Positions 45,296 to 55,485 are shown, counted from the first letter of the stretch. The stretch is 64,000 nt of DNA from Aeromonas diversa CDC 2478-85 (GCF_000819805.1 NZ_CDCE01000034.1:233470-297469), one strand, 5' to 3'. The notes: generated by a model from the letters alone, not told the origin. Numbers and translations: made by a program.

Positions 45296-45967
45296 TTACT
45301 CCCCTTGCTTGTTGTCGCCCTGACCGAGTTTACTGCGCAGGGCCTCCAGTTCACGACTTATCTGATCGTCGACCTCCAGCTCGGCAAACTGCGCCTTGAG
45401 GGTGCGGTCGGTTCCCAGGTCGGCGCGGGCCTCCATCTCGTCGATGCGGCGCTCCATGCGGTCGAACTTCTCCATGGCGGCCTGACCGCTGCCCCGCTCC
45501 AGGGTGCTCTGCACGCTGATGCGGCTGCTGGCGGCCTCGCTGCGCAGGGTCATCGCCTTCTGCCGGGCACGGGCGTCTTCCAGCTTGGCTTGCAGCTGGC
45601 TAATCTCCTCGCTCAGCTTGGCGATCCCGCTGTCGGCAGCGGCCAGCTCACGACCGAGCGCCTCCACCACCTCGCCCTGCTTCTTCTTCTCGATGAGGGC
45701 GGCACGGGCCAGATCCTCACGTCCCTTGGTCAACGCCAGCTCGGCCTTGTCTTGCCAGGCCTGCACCTCTTCCTCGTGGCGGGCGATCTGGCGGGCCAGC
45801 TCTTTCTGGTTGGCGAGGAAACGAGCGAGGTTAGAGCGTTCCTTGACCAGCTCATCTTCCATTTCCTGAATGATCAGACGAACCATCTTCTGGGGATCCT
45901 CCGCCTTGTCGAGCAGGGCAGAGAGGTTAGAGTTGATGATGTCGGCAAGCCGGGAAAAAATGCCCAT
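45296..45967 (-). CDS. pspA: Phage shock protein A
   Basis: A 223-residue PspA/IM30 (bacterial ESCRT-III-like) protein, almost entirely coiled-coil. M-G-I-F-S-R-L-A-D-I-I-N-S-N at 1-14 is the amphipathic membrane-binding helix, and A-E-D-P-Q-K-M-V-R-L-I-I-Q-E-M-E near 21-36 is the family signature. It binds PspF to keep it inactive and supports damaged inner membrane. AGGAG precedes the ATG at 45967. It is first in pspABC-ycjXF, behind a sigma-54 promoter. Confidence 0.96.
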   Translation of the reverse strand: MGIFSRLADIINSNLSALLDKAEDPQKMVRLIIQEMEDELVKERSNLARFLANQKELARQIARHEEEVQAWQDKAELALTKGREDLARAALIEKKKQGEVVEALGRELAAADSGIAKLSEEISQLQAKLEDARARQKAMTLRSEAASSRISVQSTLERGSGQAAMEKFDRMERRIDEMEARADLGTDRTLKAQFAELEVDDQISRELEALRSKLGQGDNKQGE

Positions 45968-46022
45968 TATAGACTCCTGTAATACGTTCATGGGTTGGCG
46001 TAATCCTGTGCATCACAGTAGA

Positions 46023-46037
46023 GCAAAGCCTGTGCCA
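46023..46037 (-). promoter_or_regulatory. Sigma-54 promoter of the psp operon
   Basis: On the minus strand TTGGCACAGGCTTTGCT (46022-46038) carries the -24/-12 elements TGGCAC-N5-TTGC with invariant GG and GC at the right spacing. The -12 is about 55 bp before pspA. The region between here and pspF should hold the PspF sites. Confidence 0.9.
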
Positions 46038-46157
46038 ACTCATGAAAAATGCTTAATTCCCTGATTTATCAAGCCTAACACCTCTCAGGCTCTGGTGACA
46101 ATTAGAGCAGCATGGTTAAATAGACCAACTGTTGGTTCAACTGACCAAGGAGCCCCA

Positions 46158-47159
46158 ATGCAACCGGCCATGGAAAGCCTGCTCGGAGAGTCCAATGCCT
46201 TTCTCGAGGTGATCGAGCAAGTCTCTCGCCTCGCCCCCCTGCGCAAGCCCGTGCTCATCATCGGCGAGCGCGGCACCGGCAAGGAGCTGATCGCCCACCG
46301 CCTCCACTATCTCTCGAGCCGCTGGGATCAGGAATTTGTCGCCATCAACTGTGCCACCCTGAGCGAATCCCTTCTTGAGACCGAGCTGTTTGGTCATGAG
46401 GCCGGCTCCTTTACCGGCGCCAGCAAGCGCCACCAGGGACGCTTCGAGCGTGCCGACGGCGGCAGCCTGTTTCTCGATGAGTTGGCCACCAGCTCGGCCA
46501 GGGTGCAGGAGAAGCTGCTGCGGGTCATCGAATATGGCGAGTTTGAGCGGGTGGGTGGCTCGCGCCCGGTCAAGGTCGATGTGCGACTCATCTGTGCCAC
46601 CAACGAGGACCTGCCCCATTTGGCCGATGATGGAAAATTTCGCCACGATCTGCTGGATCGCCTCGCCTTTGATGTAATAACCTTGCCCCCCCTTCGCGAG
46701 CGCCCCGAGGATATAGAGCTGCTGGCCGACCATTTTGCCCTGCAGATGGCCAGGGAGCTCGAACTCGAGCTGTTTCCGGGCTTTACCCCCCGGGTTCGCC
46801 AGACGCTGCGCGACTATCATTGGCCAGGCAACGTGCGCGAGCTCAAAAACGTGATCGAGCGCAGCCTCTATCGCCACGGCAGCAGCCAGGAGCCTATCGC
46901 CGAGCTGGTGCTGGACCCGTTCGATTCGCCATGGCGCCCTCGTCGCCGCGCGTCACAACCGGCCAGCGAGGGAGAGAGCCTGACACTGCCCTTGCCGCTT
47001 AAAGAGACGGTGGCCGCCTTCGAGATGGGGTTGATCCGACAAGCCATGAGCACGGCCCAATACAACCAGCGCAAGGCCGCCGACCTGCTCGAGCTGAGTT
47101 ATCACCAGTTTCGTGGCATGATACGCAAATATCGACTGCAAGATGGCGACGATGCCTGA
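46158..47159 (+). CDS. pspF: Psp operon transcriptional activator PspF
   Basis: A 333-residue sigma-54 activator without a receiver domain, as is normal for PspF. Walker A G-E-R-G-T-G-K-E is at 36-43, the sigma-54 contact loop G-S-F-T-G-A at 83-88, Walker B L-F-L-D-E-L near 109-114, and a Fis-type helix-turn-helix (N-Q-R-K-A-A-D-L-L-E-L-S-Y-H-Q-F-R) near the end. AAGGAG lies 6 nt before the ATG at 46158. It is divergent from pspA, and sapA starts 25 bp after its stop with no terminator between. Confidence 0.95.
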   Translation: MQPAMESLLGESNAFLEVIEQVSRLAPLRKPVLIIGERGTGKELIAHRLHYLSSRWDQEFVAINCATLSESLLETELFGHEAGSFTGASKRHQGRFERADGGSLFLDELATSSARVQEKLLRVIEYGEFERVGGSRPVKVDVRLICATNEDLPHLADDGKFRHDLLDRLAFDVITLPPLRERPEDIELLADHFALQMARELELELFPGFTPRVRQTLRDYHWPGNVRELKNVIERSLYRHGSSQEPIAELVLDPFDSPWRPRRRASQPASEGESLTLPLPLKETVAAFEMGLIRQAMSTAQYNQRKAADLLELSYHQFRGMIRKYRLQDGDDA

Positions 47160-47184
47160 GCCATTTTCACACTACGGTTGAATC

Positions 47185-48789
47185 ATGATCACCAACACAC
47201 CGCTGTTGCTCGCCTGCAGCCTGCTGATCGCCTGCGGTCAGGCGCAAGGGACCGAACACCGTCCAGAGGGATTGATCTACTGCGCGGAAGGGGCTCCTCA
47301 TACCTTCAACCCCCAGTTGACCAACCAGGGGACGACCCTCGATGCCGTCTCCTATCCACTCTATGACCGGCTGCTCGAGCTCAACCCCATCACCCTGGCT
47401 CTGGAGCCCGCCCTCGCCACCGAGTGGTCGGTCAGCGAGGATGGCCTGCGCTATCGCTTTACCCTGCGTAAAGGGGTGATGTTTCACGCCAGCCCCGAGT
47501 TCGTGCCAACGCGCCCCCTCAATGCGGACGATGTGATCTTCAGCTTCGCCCGGGTGCTGGACCCGCGTCACCCCTACTACCACGTCTCGGGGGGGCGCTA
47601 CCCCTTCTTCAAGAATCTGGGGCTGGACAGGCTGATAAAAGGGGTCCACAAACGCTCGGAACGGGTGGTCGAGTTCGAGCTGGAGCGCCCCAATGCGGCC
47701 TTCCTGGCCGATCTGGCCAGTGCCAACTCGGTGATCCTCTCGAGCGAATATGCCGACAAGCTGCTGCTGGCGGGTACGCCGGATCGTATCGACAAGGCGC
47801 CGGTCGGTACGGGCCCCTATCGGCTCAAGGAGTACAGAGACAACCAGTTTATTCGCTATGTGCGCCACGACGCCTACTGGAAAGGACCGGCCCGTACCGG
47901 TCAGCTCATCTTCGACATCATCCCTCGCTCGGCCAAACGGCTGACCAAGTTGCTCACCGGTGAGTGCGACGTGATGAGCTATCCGGCCGCCAGCCAGATA
48001 GGGGTGATCCAATCCCACCCCGAGTTGAGCCTCTCGGTGCAGTCGGGAATGAACGTGGCGTTTGTGGCGCTCAATACCCGCCAGCCGCCCTTGAACGATG
48101 TGCGGGTACGCCAGGCCCTCTCGTTGGCCATCAATCGCGATAACCTGCTGCACGCCGTCTATTACGACACCGGCGAGCCGGCACGCAGCCTGCTTCCCCC
48201 GCTCTCCTGGGGATTTGACCCCGCGCAGCCGCCGGTACGCCGCGATGTGGCGGCGGCCAAGCAGTTACTCAAGGAGGCGGGCATGGCCAAGGGCTTCGAG
48301 ATGCGCCTGCTCGCCCCGGTGGGCTCGCGCTCCTACAATCCCGATCCGCTCAAGACCGCCCAGCTTATCCGCAACGATCTGGCGCTCATCGGTGTGAAGG
48401 TGAAAATCCAGAAACTCGAGCAGTCGGTACTCGATCACGCGATCGACAACGGCCGTTACGATGCCGTACTCGGTGGCTGGCAGGCCGACAACAACGACCC
48501 GGACAACTTCTTTCGCCAGCTGCTCGGTTGCCAGGCCATCGCCAGCGGCAGCAACATGAGCCGCTGGTGCAGCCCCTCCTTCGAGCAGCTGCTCGACGAT
48601 GCGGTCAGCACCCAGCAGCTCGGCTTTCGCATTCGAAACTACTATTACGCCCAGAAGGTGCTGGCGCAGGAGGTGCCGCTCATCCCGTTGGCTCATGCCC
48701 TGCAAACCCAGGCCAGTCGCTACGACATCCAGGGCGTGCAGATGAACCCGCTGGGCGGCACCCTCTTTAACGGAGCCTATCAGGAGTAA
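47185..48789 (+). CDS. sapA: Peptide ABC transporter substrate-binding protein SapA
   Basis: A 534-residue family 5 binding protein. After the signal, G-L-I-Y-C-A-E-G-A-P-H-T-F-N-P-Q near 29-44 and Y-D-R-L-L-E-L-N-P and L-A-P-A/L-E-P-A-L-A-T-E-W near 63-85 are typical of SapA/DppA proteins. SapA delivers peptides, including antimicrobial peptides, to the SapBC permease. The N terminus M-I-T-N-T-P-L-L-L-A-C-S-L-L-I-A-C-G has a lipobox-like L-I-A-C (Cys17), so it may be lipid-anchored, unlike the soluble E. coli protein; the lack of positive charge in the n-region argues against this. Confidence 0.92.
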   Translation: MITNTPLLLACSLLIACGQAQGTEHRPEGLIYCAEGAPHTFNPQLTNQGTTLDAVSYPLYDRLLELNPITLALEPALATEWSVSEDGLRYRFTLRKGVMFHASPEFVPTRPLNADDVIFSFARVLDPRHPYYHVSGGRYPFFKNLGLDRLIKGVHKRSERVVEFELERPNAAFLADLASANSVILSSEYADKLLLAGTPDRIDKAPVGTGPYRLKEYRDNQFIRYVRHDAYWKGPARTGQLIFDIIPRSAKRLTKLLTGECDVMSYPAASQIGVIQSHPELSLSVQSGMNVAFVALNTRQPPLNDVRVRQALSLAINRDNLLHAVYYDTGEPARSLLPPLSWGFDPAQPPVRRDVAAAKQLLKEAGMAKGFEMRLLAPVGSRSYNPDPLKTAQLIRNDLALIGVKVKIQKLEQSVLDHAIDNGRYDAVLGGWQADNNDPDNFFRQLLGCQAIASGSNMSRWCSPSFEQLLDDAVSTQQLGFRIRNYYYAQKVLAQEVPLIPLAHALQTQASRYDIQGVQMNPLGGTLFNGAYQE

Positions 48790-48792
48790 ATC

Positions 48793-49746
48793 ATGCTGAT
48801 CTACACCCTGCGTCGTATCAGCCTGCTGCTGATCACCATACTGGTCCTGACTCTGGTCGCCTATCTGCTCGGCCATCGCCTGCTCAGTCAGGAGCTCCCC
48901 CTGCTAAGCGGCTATCCGGAGTACCTGGCCCGCATCCTCTCCGGTGACTTCGGCCTCTCCCAGGCCTCAGGCCTGCCCGTGCTCCAGCTTATCGAGCGCT
49001 ACTTCCCGGTTACCCTGCAGCTCTGCTTCAGCGCCTTCATTATCTCGCTGCTGGTCGGTGTCCCTCTGGGAGCCCTGGCCGGGCTCAACCAGGGCAAGGG
49101 GGTCGATGTGGCCATCATGGGGGGGGCCTTCATCGGCTACTCGATCCCTATCTTCTGGCTCGCCCTCTTGGCGGTGTCGTTTTTCTCCCTCGAGCTGGGC
49201 TGGCTCCCCTCGTCGGGGCAGCTGGATCTGCGTTACGACCTTCCCTCCCTCACCGGCGTTCCCATACTCGACATCGTGCTCAGCGATGAGCCCTGGCGAC
49301 GTGAGGCGCTGATGGATGCACTGCGCCACATGATACTGCCCTGCCTGGTGCTGGCCATCGTCCCCACCACAGAGGTGATTCGCCATGTCCGCAGCGCCCT
49401 TATCGTGGTGATGAAGCAGAACTACGTGAAGGCCGCGGCGAGCCGCGGCCTCTCGCGCCCACAAATAGTCTGGCGCCACGGCCTCAAGAATGCCCTTCCG
49501 CCCGTGATCCCCCTGCTCGGCCTGCAGTTTGGCAGCATGCTGACCGCCGCCATGATCACCGAGGTGATTTTCGACTGGCCGGGGATTGGCCGCTGGCTGG
49601 TGAGCAGCATCGCCCTGCAAGACTACGCTGCCATTCAGGGTGGGACCCTGGTGGTGGCCAGTTTCGTGCTCCTCGCCAACGTGGTCACCGAGCTGCTGGC
49701 GACCCTGATCTATCCGGTTCGCCGCAAGGAGTTGTATGCAAGATAA
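48793..49746 (+). CDS. sapB: Peptide ABC transporter permease SapB
   Basis: A 317-residue DppB-like permease with six predicted membrane helices (about 9-30, 76-100, 110-140, 185-205, 245-270, 285-305). It has the EAA-type loop A-A-S-R-G-L-S-R-P-Q-I-V-W-R-H-G-L-K-N near 214-232. It starts 3 bp after sapA and overlaps sapC by 11 nt. It forms the inner-membrane pore with SapC. Confidence 0.93.
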   Translation: MLIYTLRRISLLLITILVLTLVAYLLGHRLLSQELPLLSGYPEYLARILSGDFGLSQASGLPVLQLIERYFPVTLQLCFSAFIISLLVGVPLGALAGLNQGKGVDVAIMGGAFIGYSIPIFWLALLAVSFFSLELGWLPSSGQLDLRYDLPSLTGVPILDIVLSDEPWRREALMDALRHMILPCLVLAIVPTTEVIRHVRSALIVVMKQNYVKAAASRGLSRPQIVWRHGLKNALPPVIPLLGLQFGSMLTAAMITEVIFDWPGIGRWLVSSIALQDYAAIQGGTLVVASFVLLANVVTELLATLIYPVRRKELYAR

Positions 49747-50623
49747 TCTCTACCCTGAGCTGCGGATCCTCTCGCCTTTCGAGCAGACCTGGGCCTCGTT
49801 TCGCAAGAAACCCCTCGCCATGGCCGCCTTCTGGTGTCTGCTGGGACTCTTGGTGGTCACCCTGGTGGGGCCCTGGTTGGTCCCCTACGGCATCGATGAG
49901 CAGCACAACAGTGCCCTGCTGATGCCCCCCTCCTGGTCGACCAAGGGGAGCATCGACTACTTCTTGGGTACCGACGATCTGGGACGAGACATCCTCTCGC
50001 GCCTGGTGGTCGGGGCCCGACTGACCTTCGGCTGCGCCCTGCTGGCGGTGGTGATCGCCCTGCTGCTGGGCACCGGGATCGGCGTGCTGGGGGGCATGAC
50101 GCGCGGGATCAAGTCGAGCGTGCTCAATCACCTGCTCGATACCCTGCTCTCCATCCCGTCGCTCTTGCTGGCCATCATCATGGTGGCGATCCTGGGTCCC
50201 GGCCTTGGCAACACCCTGATCGCCATCACCTTGGCGCTGATCCCCCAGTTTATTCGCGCCACCCATAATGCGGTGCACGACGAGATACAGAAGGAGTATG
50301 TCATCGCCAGTCAGCTCGACGGCTCACCTCCCCTTCGCATCCTGCGTCTGGCCGTGTTACCCAATATCGTCGATACCCTGGTCACCCAGACCACCCGGGC
50401 CCTGTCGGCGGCCATCCTCGACATCTCGGCGGTGGGTTTCCTGGGCCTCGGCGCCCAGTCGCCTCAGCCGGAGTGGGGCGCCATGCTCGCCGAGTCGGGG
50501 GATCTGGTCTATCTGGCCCCCTGGACCGTCACCCTGCCCGGCATCGCCATCTTCTTTACCGTGCTGGTCACCAACATGGTGGGTGAAGGGATCCGCGAAG
50601 CGCTCAAAGAGGGAGAGGACTGA
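49736..50623 (+). CDS. sapC: Peptide ABC transporter permease SapC
   Basis: A 295-residue DppC-like permease. The N-terminal segment [19 protein letters not shown] is the usual OppC-like cytoplasmic stretch. [14 protein letters not shown] near 79-92 is the family signature, and several helices follow. AAGGAG inside sapB precedes the ATG. It shares TGATG with sapD at its end. Confidence 0.93.
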   Translation: MQDNLYPELRILSPFEQTWASFRKKPLAMAAFWCLLGLLVVTLVGPWLVPYGIDEQHNSALLMPPSWSTKGSIDYFLGTDDLGRDILSRLVVGARLTFGCALLAVVIALLLGTGIGVLGGMTRGIKSSVLNHLLDTLLSIPSLLLAIIMVAILGPGLGNTLIAITLALIPQFIRATHNAVHDEIQKEYVIASQLDGSPPLRILRLAVLPNIVDTLVTQTTRALSAAILDISAVGFLGLGAQSPQPEWGAMLAESGDLVYLAPWTVTLPGIAIFFTVLVTNMVGEGIREALKEGED

Positions 50624-51621
50624 TGCCCCTGCTCGATATTCGCAATCTCACCATCGAGATCGACACGCCCCAGGGTAAGGTCAGGGTGGTGGACAAGGTG
50701 AGCCTGACCCTGGCCGAGGGCGAGATCCGCGGCCTGGTAGGTGAATCCGGCTCCGGCAAGAGCCTGATTGCCAAAGTGATCATGGGGCTGGCCAAGGACA
50801 ACTGGACGGTGCGTGCCGATCGCATGCGCTTTAACGACCAGGATCTGTTGACCATGGATCCTCGGGCCCGCCGCAAGCTGATGGGCCGCGAGATCGCCAT
50901 GATCTTCCAGGACCCGGTCAGCAGCCTGGACCCGTCCGAAGAGATAGGCGTACAGCTTGAGGAGGCCATCCCGACCGAGGCCTTCGAGGGGCGCTTCTGG
51001 CAGCGCTTCCAGTGGCGCAAGAAACAGGCCGTGGCCCTCTTGCACCGGGTCGGCATCAAGGATCACAAGAAGGTGATGCGCGCCTACCCGCACGAGCTAT
51101 CCGATGGCGTCTGCCAGAAGGTGATGATCGCCATGGCGATCGCCAACCAGCCGCGCCTGCTGGTGGCCGACGAACCGACCAACACCATGGAGGCGACGGC
51201 CGAATCCCAGATCCTGCGCCTGCTCGACAAGATGAACAAGCTGGGCAATACCACCATCCTGCTCATCAGCAACGACATCGATGCCATCGCCAACCTGACC
51301 GACAACATCAACGTCATGTACTGCGGCCAGATGGTGGAAGTGGGCACCCGGGAGCAGATCCTGGCGGCCCCTCATCACCCTTATACCGATGCCCTGCTCA
51401 AGTCGAGCCCGGATTTTGACGAGCTGGTACGCCACAAGTCGCGCCTGCACACCCTGCCGGGCGTCATCCCTCCCCTGCAGCACCTGCCCATCGGCTGTCG
51501 CCTCGGGCCGCGCTGCCCCTACGCCCAGAAGCTGTGCGTACAGACCCCCGTCATGGTCAAGATCAAGGGCCATCAGTTCAGCTGCCACTTTCCCCTGAAC
51601 CTAGAGGAGAGCAAGAAGTGA
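50623..51621 (+). CDS. sapD: Peptide ABC transporter ATP-binding protein SapD
   Basis: A 332-residue ATPase with Walker A G-E-S-G-S-G-K-S near 40-47, a changed signature [11 protein letters not shown] and Walker B L-L-V-A-D-E-P-T. The oligopeptide/dipeptide ATPase C-terminal domain contains C-P-Y-A-Q-K-L-C. The noncanonical signature (LSDG-VCQ rather than LSGGQ) also occurs in E. coli SapD, which is linked to K+ uptake through Trk. The ATG overlaps the sapC stop. Confidence 0.94.
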   Translation: MPLLDIRNLTIEIDTPQGKVRVVDKVSLTLAEGEIRGLVGESGSGKSLIAKVIMGLAKDNWTVRADRMRFNDQDLLTMDPRARRKLMGREIAMIFQDPVSSLDPSEEIGVQLEEAIPTEAFEGRFWQRFQWRKKQAVALLHRVGIKDHKKVMRAYPHELSDGVCQKVMIAMAIANQPRLLVADEPTNTMEATAESQILRLLDKMNKLGNTTILLISNDIDAIANLTDNINVMYCGQMVEVGTREQILAAPHHPYTDALLKSSPDFDELVRHKSRLHTLPGVIPPLQHLPIGCRLGPRCPYAQKLCVQTPVMVKIKGHQFSCHFPLNLEESKK

Positions 51622-52406
51622 GTGAAGAGAATGCCCTGCTGCAGGTACGGGGTCTGTGCAAGACCTTCCACAACCAGATCGGCCTGTTCAGACGCCAGAC
51701 GGTGGAGGCCATCAAGCCCCTCTCTTTCGATCTCGACGTGGGCCAGACCCTGGCCATCGTCGGCGAGGCGGGATCGGGCAAGAGCACCCTGGCCAAAATC
51801 CTGGCCGGCGTGGTGGAGCCGAGCGGTGGCGAGATCCGGATCAACGGAGACCCCATGATCCACGGGGACTACCAGACTCGTTGCAAGCTGCTACGGATGA
51901 TCTTCCAGGACCCCAGCTCCTCACTCAACCCCAAGCTGAGGATAGGACGCATTCTGGAGACCCCCCTGCGGCTGAACACCAGCCTGAGCGAGGAGGAGCG
52001 CGAGGAGCGCGTGATGCAGACCCTGCGTCAGGTGGGGCTGTTGCCCGATCACGCCCTCTTCTACCCCTCCATGCTGGCGGCGGGTCAGAAGCAGCGGGTC
52101 GCCCTGGCTCGTGCCATCATCCTCAATCCCCTGATCGTGGTCGCGGACGAAACCCTGGCCACCCTCGACATCTCGGTGCGCTCCCAGATGATCAACCTGC
52201 TGCTCGAGATGCAAGAGCGCATGGGGCTCAGTTACATCATGGTGGCGAACGATCTGGGGGTGGTCAGCCACATCAGCGACGAGGTGCTGGTGATGCACGA
52301 GGGGCGTATCGTCGAGCGCGGCAAGACCCTGCGGGTGTTCGCCGATCCCCAGCATGACGTCACCAAACGCCTGATTCAAAACTACGATAACGAATACCGG
52401 CGTTGA
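51618..52406 (+). CDS. sapF: Peptide ABC transporter ATP-binding protein SapF
   Basis: A 262-residue ATPase with Walker A G-E-A-G-S-G-K-S near 47-54, [11 protein letters not shown], the altered signature M-L-A-A-G-Q-K-Q-R (Ala-Ala-Gly in place of Ser-Gly-Gly, as in E. coli SapF) and Walker [10 protein letters not shown] start at the GTG at 51618, which overlaps the sapD stop as GTGA and has AGGAG upstream. It ends the five-gene sap operon. Confidence 0.94.
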   Translation: MSEENALLQVRGLCKTFHNQIGLFRRQTVEAIKPLSFDLDVGQTLAIVGEAGSGKSTLAKILAGVVEPSGGEIRINGDPMIHGDYQTRCKLLRMIFQDPSSSLNPKLRIGRILETPLRLNTSLSEEEREERVMQTLRQVGLLPDHALFYPSMLAAGQKQRVALARAIILNPLIVVADETLATLDISVRSQMINLLLEMQERMGLSYIMVANDLGVVSHISDEVLVMHEGRIVERGKTLRVFADPQHDVTKRLIQNYDNEYRR

Positions 52407-52438
52407 TCCCGAACGGCTCCCTCAAGGTGACGAGGACG

Positions 52439-52463
52439 AAAAAAAGCCCGGCAATGCCGGGCT
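52439..52463. terminator. Terminator between sapF and miaE
   Basis: AGCCCGGC-AAT-GCCGGGCT with seven A to the left. The T-run is best on the minus strand (miaE side); for sapF the hairpin alone may be used. Confidence 0.75.
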
Positions 52464-52532
52464 TGAGTGAAAAAACACAAATTGAGTCGCTCGTAGTAGG
52501 AACACGAATAAGAGTAGTGGTCAGACCGCGCG

Positions 52533-53294
52533 TCAACAACTGTCAGATCTGACAGGAAGTCCGCTATGGAACCTAAATTGCGGGTCAGGCGAGCGAATCA
52601 GCTCCGCCTCCACCGCGCCGAAGAAGGCGACCCGCTCGCTGATGTCCTCGCCGGAAAACTCCTCGGCCAGGGCCAGATAGTCCTGATAGTGGCGCGCCTC
52701 CGAGCGTAGCAAGGAGACATAGAATCGTCCCAACTCCTCGTCAAGGAAAGGCGCCAGCTTGGCAAATCGCTCGCAGGAGCGCGCCTCAATATAGGCCCCG
52801 ATGATCATCTTGTCGACGATGGCCGCCGGCTCGTAGGTGCGAATATGGCTGAACAGGCCACGGGCATAGCGAGAGGCCGTGACGGCACCGTATTCGATAC
52901 CGCGCGCCTGCATGATCTCCAGCACCTGTTCGAAGTGGTGCAGCTCCTCCTGAATGAGGCGCACCATGGGAAACAGCAACGGATTGCGCTCGAGCTCGGC
53001 AAACACGCTGCGCTCTGCCTCACCCTGGGTTCGCTTGCCGAGCACCTCGGCCTTCTCGGGGATGGCCTCCAGCTCGCGATAGAAGTCGAGCTTGGGCAGC
53101 AGGTGGCGTTTACCCTTGGGCAGGCAGTAGCGACGCACCAGGCTGTGAGCAGTGAGCGCGGCCTTATTCTCGCAGTTGGCGTGATCGATAAGCAGCACCG
53201 GCAGGTTCTCGGGGCGCCTGGCCACCTCGACCCACTCATCCGGGGTATCGCAGTGCAAGAAGGCCCGCACCGGCGCCAGCAACTCATCCATCAT
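52533..53294 (-). CDS. miaE: tRNA-(ms2io6A) hydroxylase MiaE
   Basis: A 253-residue diiron monooxygenase that hydroxylates the isopentenyl group of ms2i6A37 in tRNA. Carboxylate/histidine ligands appear in ferritin-like helices: E-N-K-A-A near 42-46, E-E-L-H-H-F-E near 116-122, E-A-R-S-C-E-R-F near 166-173 and S-E-A-R-H-Y near 192-197. There are two adjacent ATGs (53294 and 53291) and a GTG just before; SD is weak. The gene implies that MiaA/MiaB are encoded elsewhere. Confidence 0.92.
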   Translation of the reverse strand: MMDELLAPVRAFLHCDTPDEWVEVARRPENLPVLLIDHANCENKAALTAHSLVRRYCLPKGKRHLLPKLDFYRELEAIPEKAEVLGKRTQGEAERSVFAELERNPLLFPMVRLIQEELHHFEQVLEIMQARGIEYGAVTASRYARGLFSHIRTYEPAAIVDKMIIGAYIEARSCERFAKLAPFLDEELGRFYVSLLRSEARHYQDYLALAEEFSGEDISERVAFFGAVEAELIRSPDPQFRFHSGLPVRSDSC

Positions 53295-53360
53295 CACATC
53301 TGTCTCATCGGCAACTTCATGGGGGCGCTATCCTAGCGGATCTGCGGCTATCCACCAAGT

Positions 53361-53388
53361 AAAACGGGAGCCCGAAGGCTCCCGCTTT
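53361..53388 (-). terminator. purF terminator
   Basis: On the minus strand CGGGAGCC-TTCG-GGCTCCCG, an 8-bp stem with a stable UUCG loop, followed by TTTT. It is 15 bp after the purF stop. Confidence 0.88.
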
Positions 53389-53402
53389 CACCCTGTGCCC
53401 CC

Positions 53403-54923
53403 TCAACTCCCCTCGTTGAAGATCTCCAGGTTGCTGCTTCCCTCCTGCCACTCGCGCACCGCCTTGCTGTCATCGCTGCGCATGGCATTGAGGTGGTCGA
53501 GGTAGCCCTGATCCACGTCGGCCGTCACATAGTGGCCGTTGAAGACCGAGGTCTCGAAGTGACGCAGGTCGGGGTTGAGCTCGCGCACCGCCTCCTGCAG
53601 ATCCTCGAGATCCTGGAAGATGAGCCCATCGGCGCCGATCAGCTTGCAGATCTGCTCCACCTCACGGCCGTGGGCGATCAGCTCGTTGGCGCTCGGCATG
53701 TCGATCCCATAGACGTTGGGGAAACGGATCTCGGGGGCGGCCGAGGCGAAGTAGACCTTGGCGGCGCCAGCTTCCCGCGCCATCTGGATGATCTGCTCCG
53801 AGGTGGTGCCGCGCACTATGCTGTCGTCGACCAGCAGCACTCGCTTGCCCTTGAACTCGGAGCTGATGGCATTGAGCTTGCGGCGCACCGACTTCTTGCG
53901 CTGGATCTGGCCCGGCATGATGAAGGTGCGGCCTATGTAGCGGTTCTTCACGAACCCCTGGCGATACGGCAGATCGAGGCGCTGGGCGATCTCGAGGGCG
54001 ATGTCACAGGAGGTCTCGGGAATGGGGATCACCACGTCGATGTCGAGATCTTCCCACTCGCGGGCAATCTTCTCGCCGAGTTTGCGCCCCATGTTGAGGC
54101 GCGCTCCGTACACCGAGACCTTGTCGATGAACGAGTCGGGACGGGCGAAGTAGACGTACTCGAAGATGCAGGGACTGTGCTGGGGCGCCTCGCTGCACTG
54201 CATGGAGAAGAGCTGGCCCTGCTCTGTGATATAGATGGCTTCACCCGGCGCGACGTCGCGCACTGTGTCAAAGCCGATGGCATCGAGGGCCACGCTCTCG
54301 GAGGCGACCATATACTCCTGGCGCCCCAGCTCATCGCTGCGACGACCCAGGATCAGGGGACGAATGCCGTTGGGATCGCGAAACGCCAGCAGGCCGTGGC
54401 CAATGATGAGGGTCACCACGGCGTAGGCGCCACGCACCTGCTCGTGGGTGCGGCGCACCGCGGTGAAGACATCGTCCGGCGAGAGGGAGATCTTGTCGAG
54501 CAGATCCAGCTCGTGGGCCAGCACGTTGAGCAGCACCTCGGAGTCGGAGGTGGTGTTGATGTGACGACGCGCCCGCTTGAACTGCTCCTCTTTGAGGAAC
54601 TGGGCGTTGGTCAGGTTACCGTTGTGGGCCAGCGCCAATCCGTAGGGGGAGTTCACATAGAAGGGCTGGGCCTCGGCCGCGCTGGAGCTGCCGGCGGTGG
54701 GATAGCGGACATGGCCAATGCCGATATGGCCCTTGAGGCGCTGCATGTGACGCACCTCGAAGACATCCTTCACCAGGCCGTTTGCCTTGCGCTGACGAAA
54801 GTGCCCCTCATCGACGGTCACGATACCGGCCGCATCCTGCCCTCTGTGCTGTAACACCGTCAGGGCGTCGTAGAGCGCCTGGTTAACGGGAGTAGTGCCA
54901 ACAATACCGACAATGCCACACAT
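53403..54923 (-). CDS. purF: Amidophosphoribosyltransferase
   Basis: A 506-residue enzyme for the first committed step of purine synthesis. The mature N terminus would be the catalytic Cys2 (M-C-G-I-V-G-I-V-G), a Ntn-type glutaminase without propeptide. The PRPP motif [13 protein letters not shown] is near 359-371. No Fe-S cysteine cluster is expected, as in E. coli PurF. cvpA lies 18 bp upstream on the same strand, and PurR-like boxes precede it. Confidence 0.96.
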   Translation of the reverse strand: MCGIVGIVGTTPVNQALYDALTVLQHRGQDAAGIVTVDEGHFRQRKANGLVKDVFEVRHMQRLKGHIGIGHVRYPTAGSSSAAEAQPFYVNSPYGLALAHNGNLTNAQFLKEEQFKRARRHINTTSDSEVLLNVLAHELDLLDKISLSPDDVFTAVRRTHEQVRGAYAVVTLIIGHGLLAFRDPNGIRPLILGRRSDELGRQEYMVASESVALDAIGFDTVRDVAPGEAIYITEQGQLFSMQCSEAPQHSPCIFEYVYFARPDSFIDKVSVYGARLNMGRKLGEKIAREWEDLDIDVVIPIPETSCDIALEIAQRLDLPYRQGFVKNRYIGRTFIMPGQIQRKKSVRRKLNAISSEFKGKRVLLVDDSIVRGTTSEQIIQMAREAGAAKVYFASAAPEIRFPNVYGIDMPSANELIAHGREVEQICKLIGADGLIFQDLEDLQEAVRELNPDLRHFETSVFNGHYVTADVDQGYLDHLNAMRSDDSKAVREWQEGSSNLEIFNEGS

Positions 54924-54941
54924 GTCCTTGCTACCTCGAAG

Positions 54942-55433
54942 TCAGGTTACCTGTTTAAGAAAACTCGATGAGTTCTGCATGAAATCAAAGAACCACTGGA
55001 TCACCAACCCAAACTCGGGCACCAGCCTCGACGCCTGCCACCAGGGGGTCTGGGAGAGGCTGGTAAAGGTGTCCATGAAAAACAGCAGGGCACTGACGAT
55101 CAGCACCCCGCGGATCGCGCCGAAGCAGATGCCAAGCACCCGGTCGGTGCCAGAGAGTCCGGTCTTTTCGACCAGCAAACCCACCACATAGTTCACCACA
55201 CCACCGAGGATCAGGGTCGCGACGAACAGGGCCGCGATGGCCAGGCCGTTGCGAATGAGGGCGTCGGAGAAGCTGGTGAAATAAACGGCGAGGTCGGGAT
55301 AAAAACGGCTGGCGACGAAGAAGGCGACAAACCAGGTGACCAGCGACATGGCCTCCTTGACGAAGCCGCGCACCAGGCTGATGAGGGCGGAGAAACCGAT
55401 GATGCCGAGGATGGCGTAATCAATCCAGACCAT
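54942..55433 (-). CDS. cvpA: CvpA family membrane protein
   Basis: A 163-residue inner-membrane protein with four predicted helices (about 3-20, 26-45, 63-88, 102-122). The family opening M-V-W-I-D-Y-A-I-L-G-I-I-G-F-S-A is followed by R-G-F-V-K-E-A near 24-30. CvpA was named for colicin V production; in several species it affects envelope stress tolerance and biofilms. It is upstream of purF, the ancestral arrangement. Confidence 0.94.
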   Translation of the reverse strand: MVWIDYAILGIIGFSALISLVRGFVKEAMSLVTWFVAFFVASRFYPDLAVYFTSFSDALIRNGLAIAALFVATLILGGVVNYVVGLLVEKTGLSGTDRVLGICFGAIRGVLIVSALLFFMDTFTSLSQTPWWQASRLVPEFGLVIQWFFDFMQNSSSFLKQVT

Positions 55434-55469
55434 AGAAACGGATGTCCTTCCAAATTGCGGCGCAGTCTA

Positions 55470-55485
55470 ACAAAAACGATTGCGC
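55470..55485 (-). promoter_or_regulatory. PurR-like box, cvpA-proximal
   Basis: Minus strand GCGCAATCGTTTTTGT matches the PurR consensus ACGCAAACGTTTNCNT at most positions (13 of 16 against ACGCAAACGTTTTCGT). It is about 37 bp before the cvpA ATG. Confidence 0.65.
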
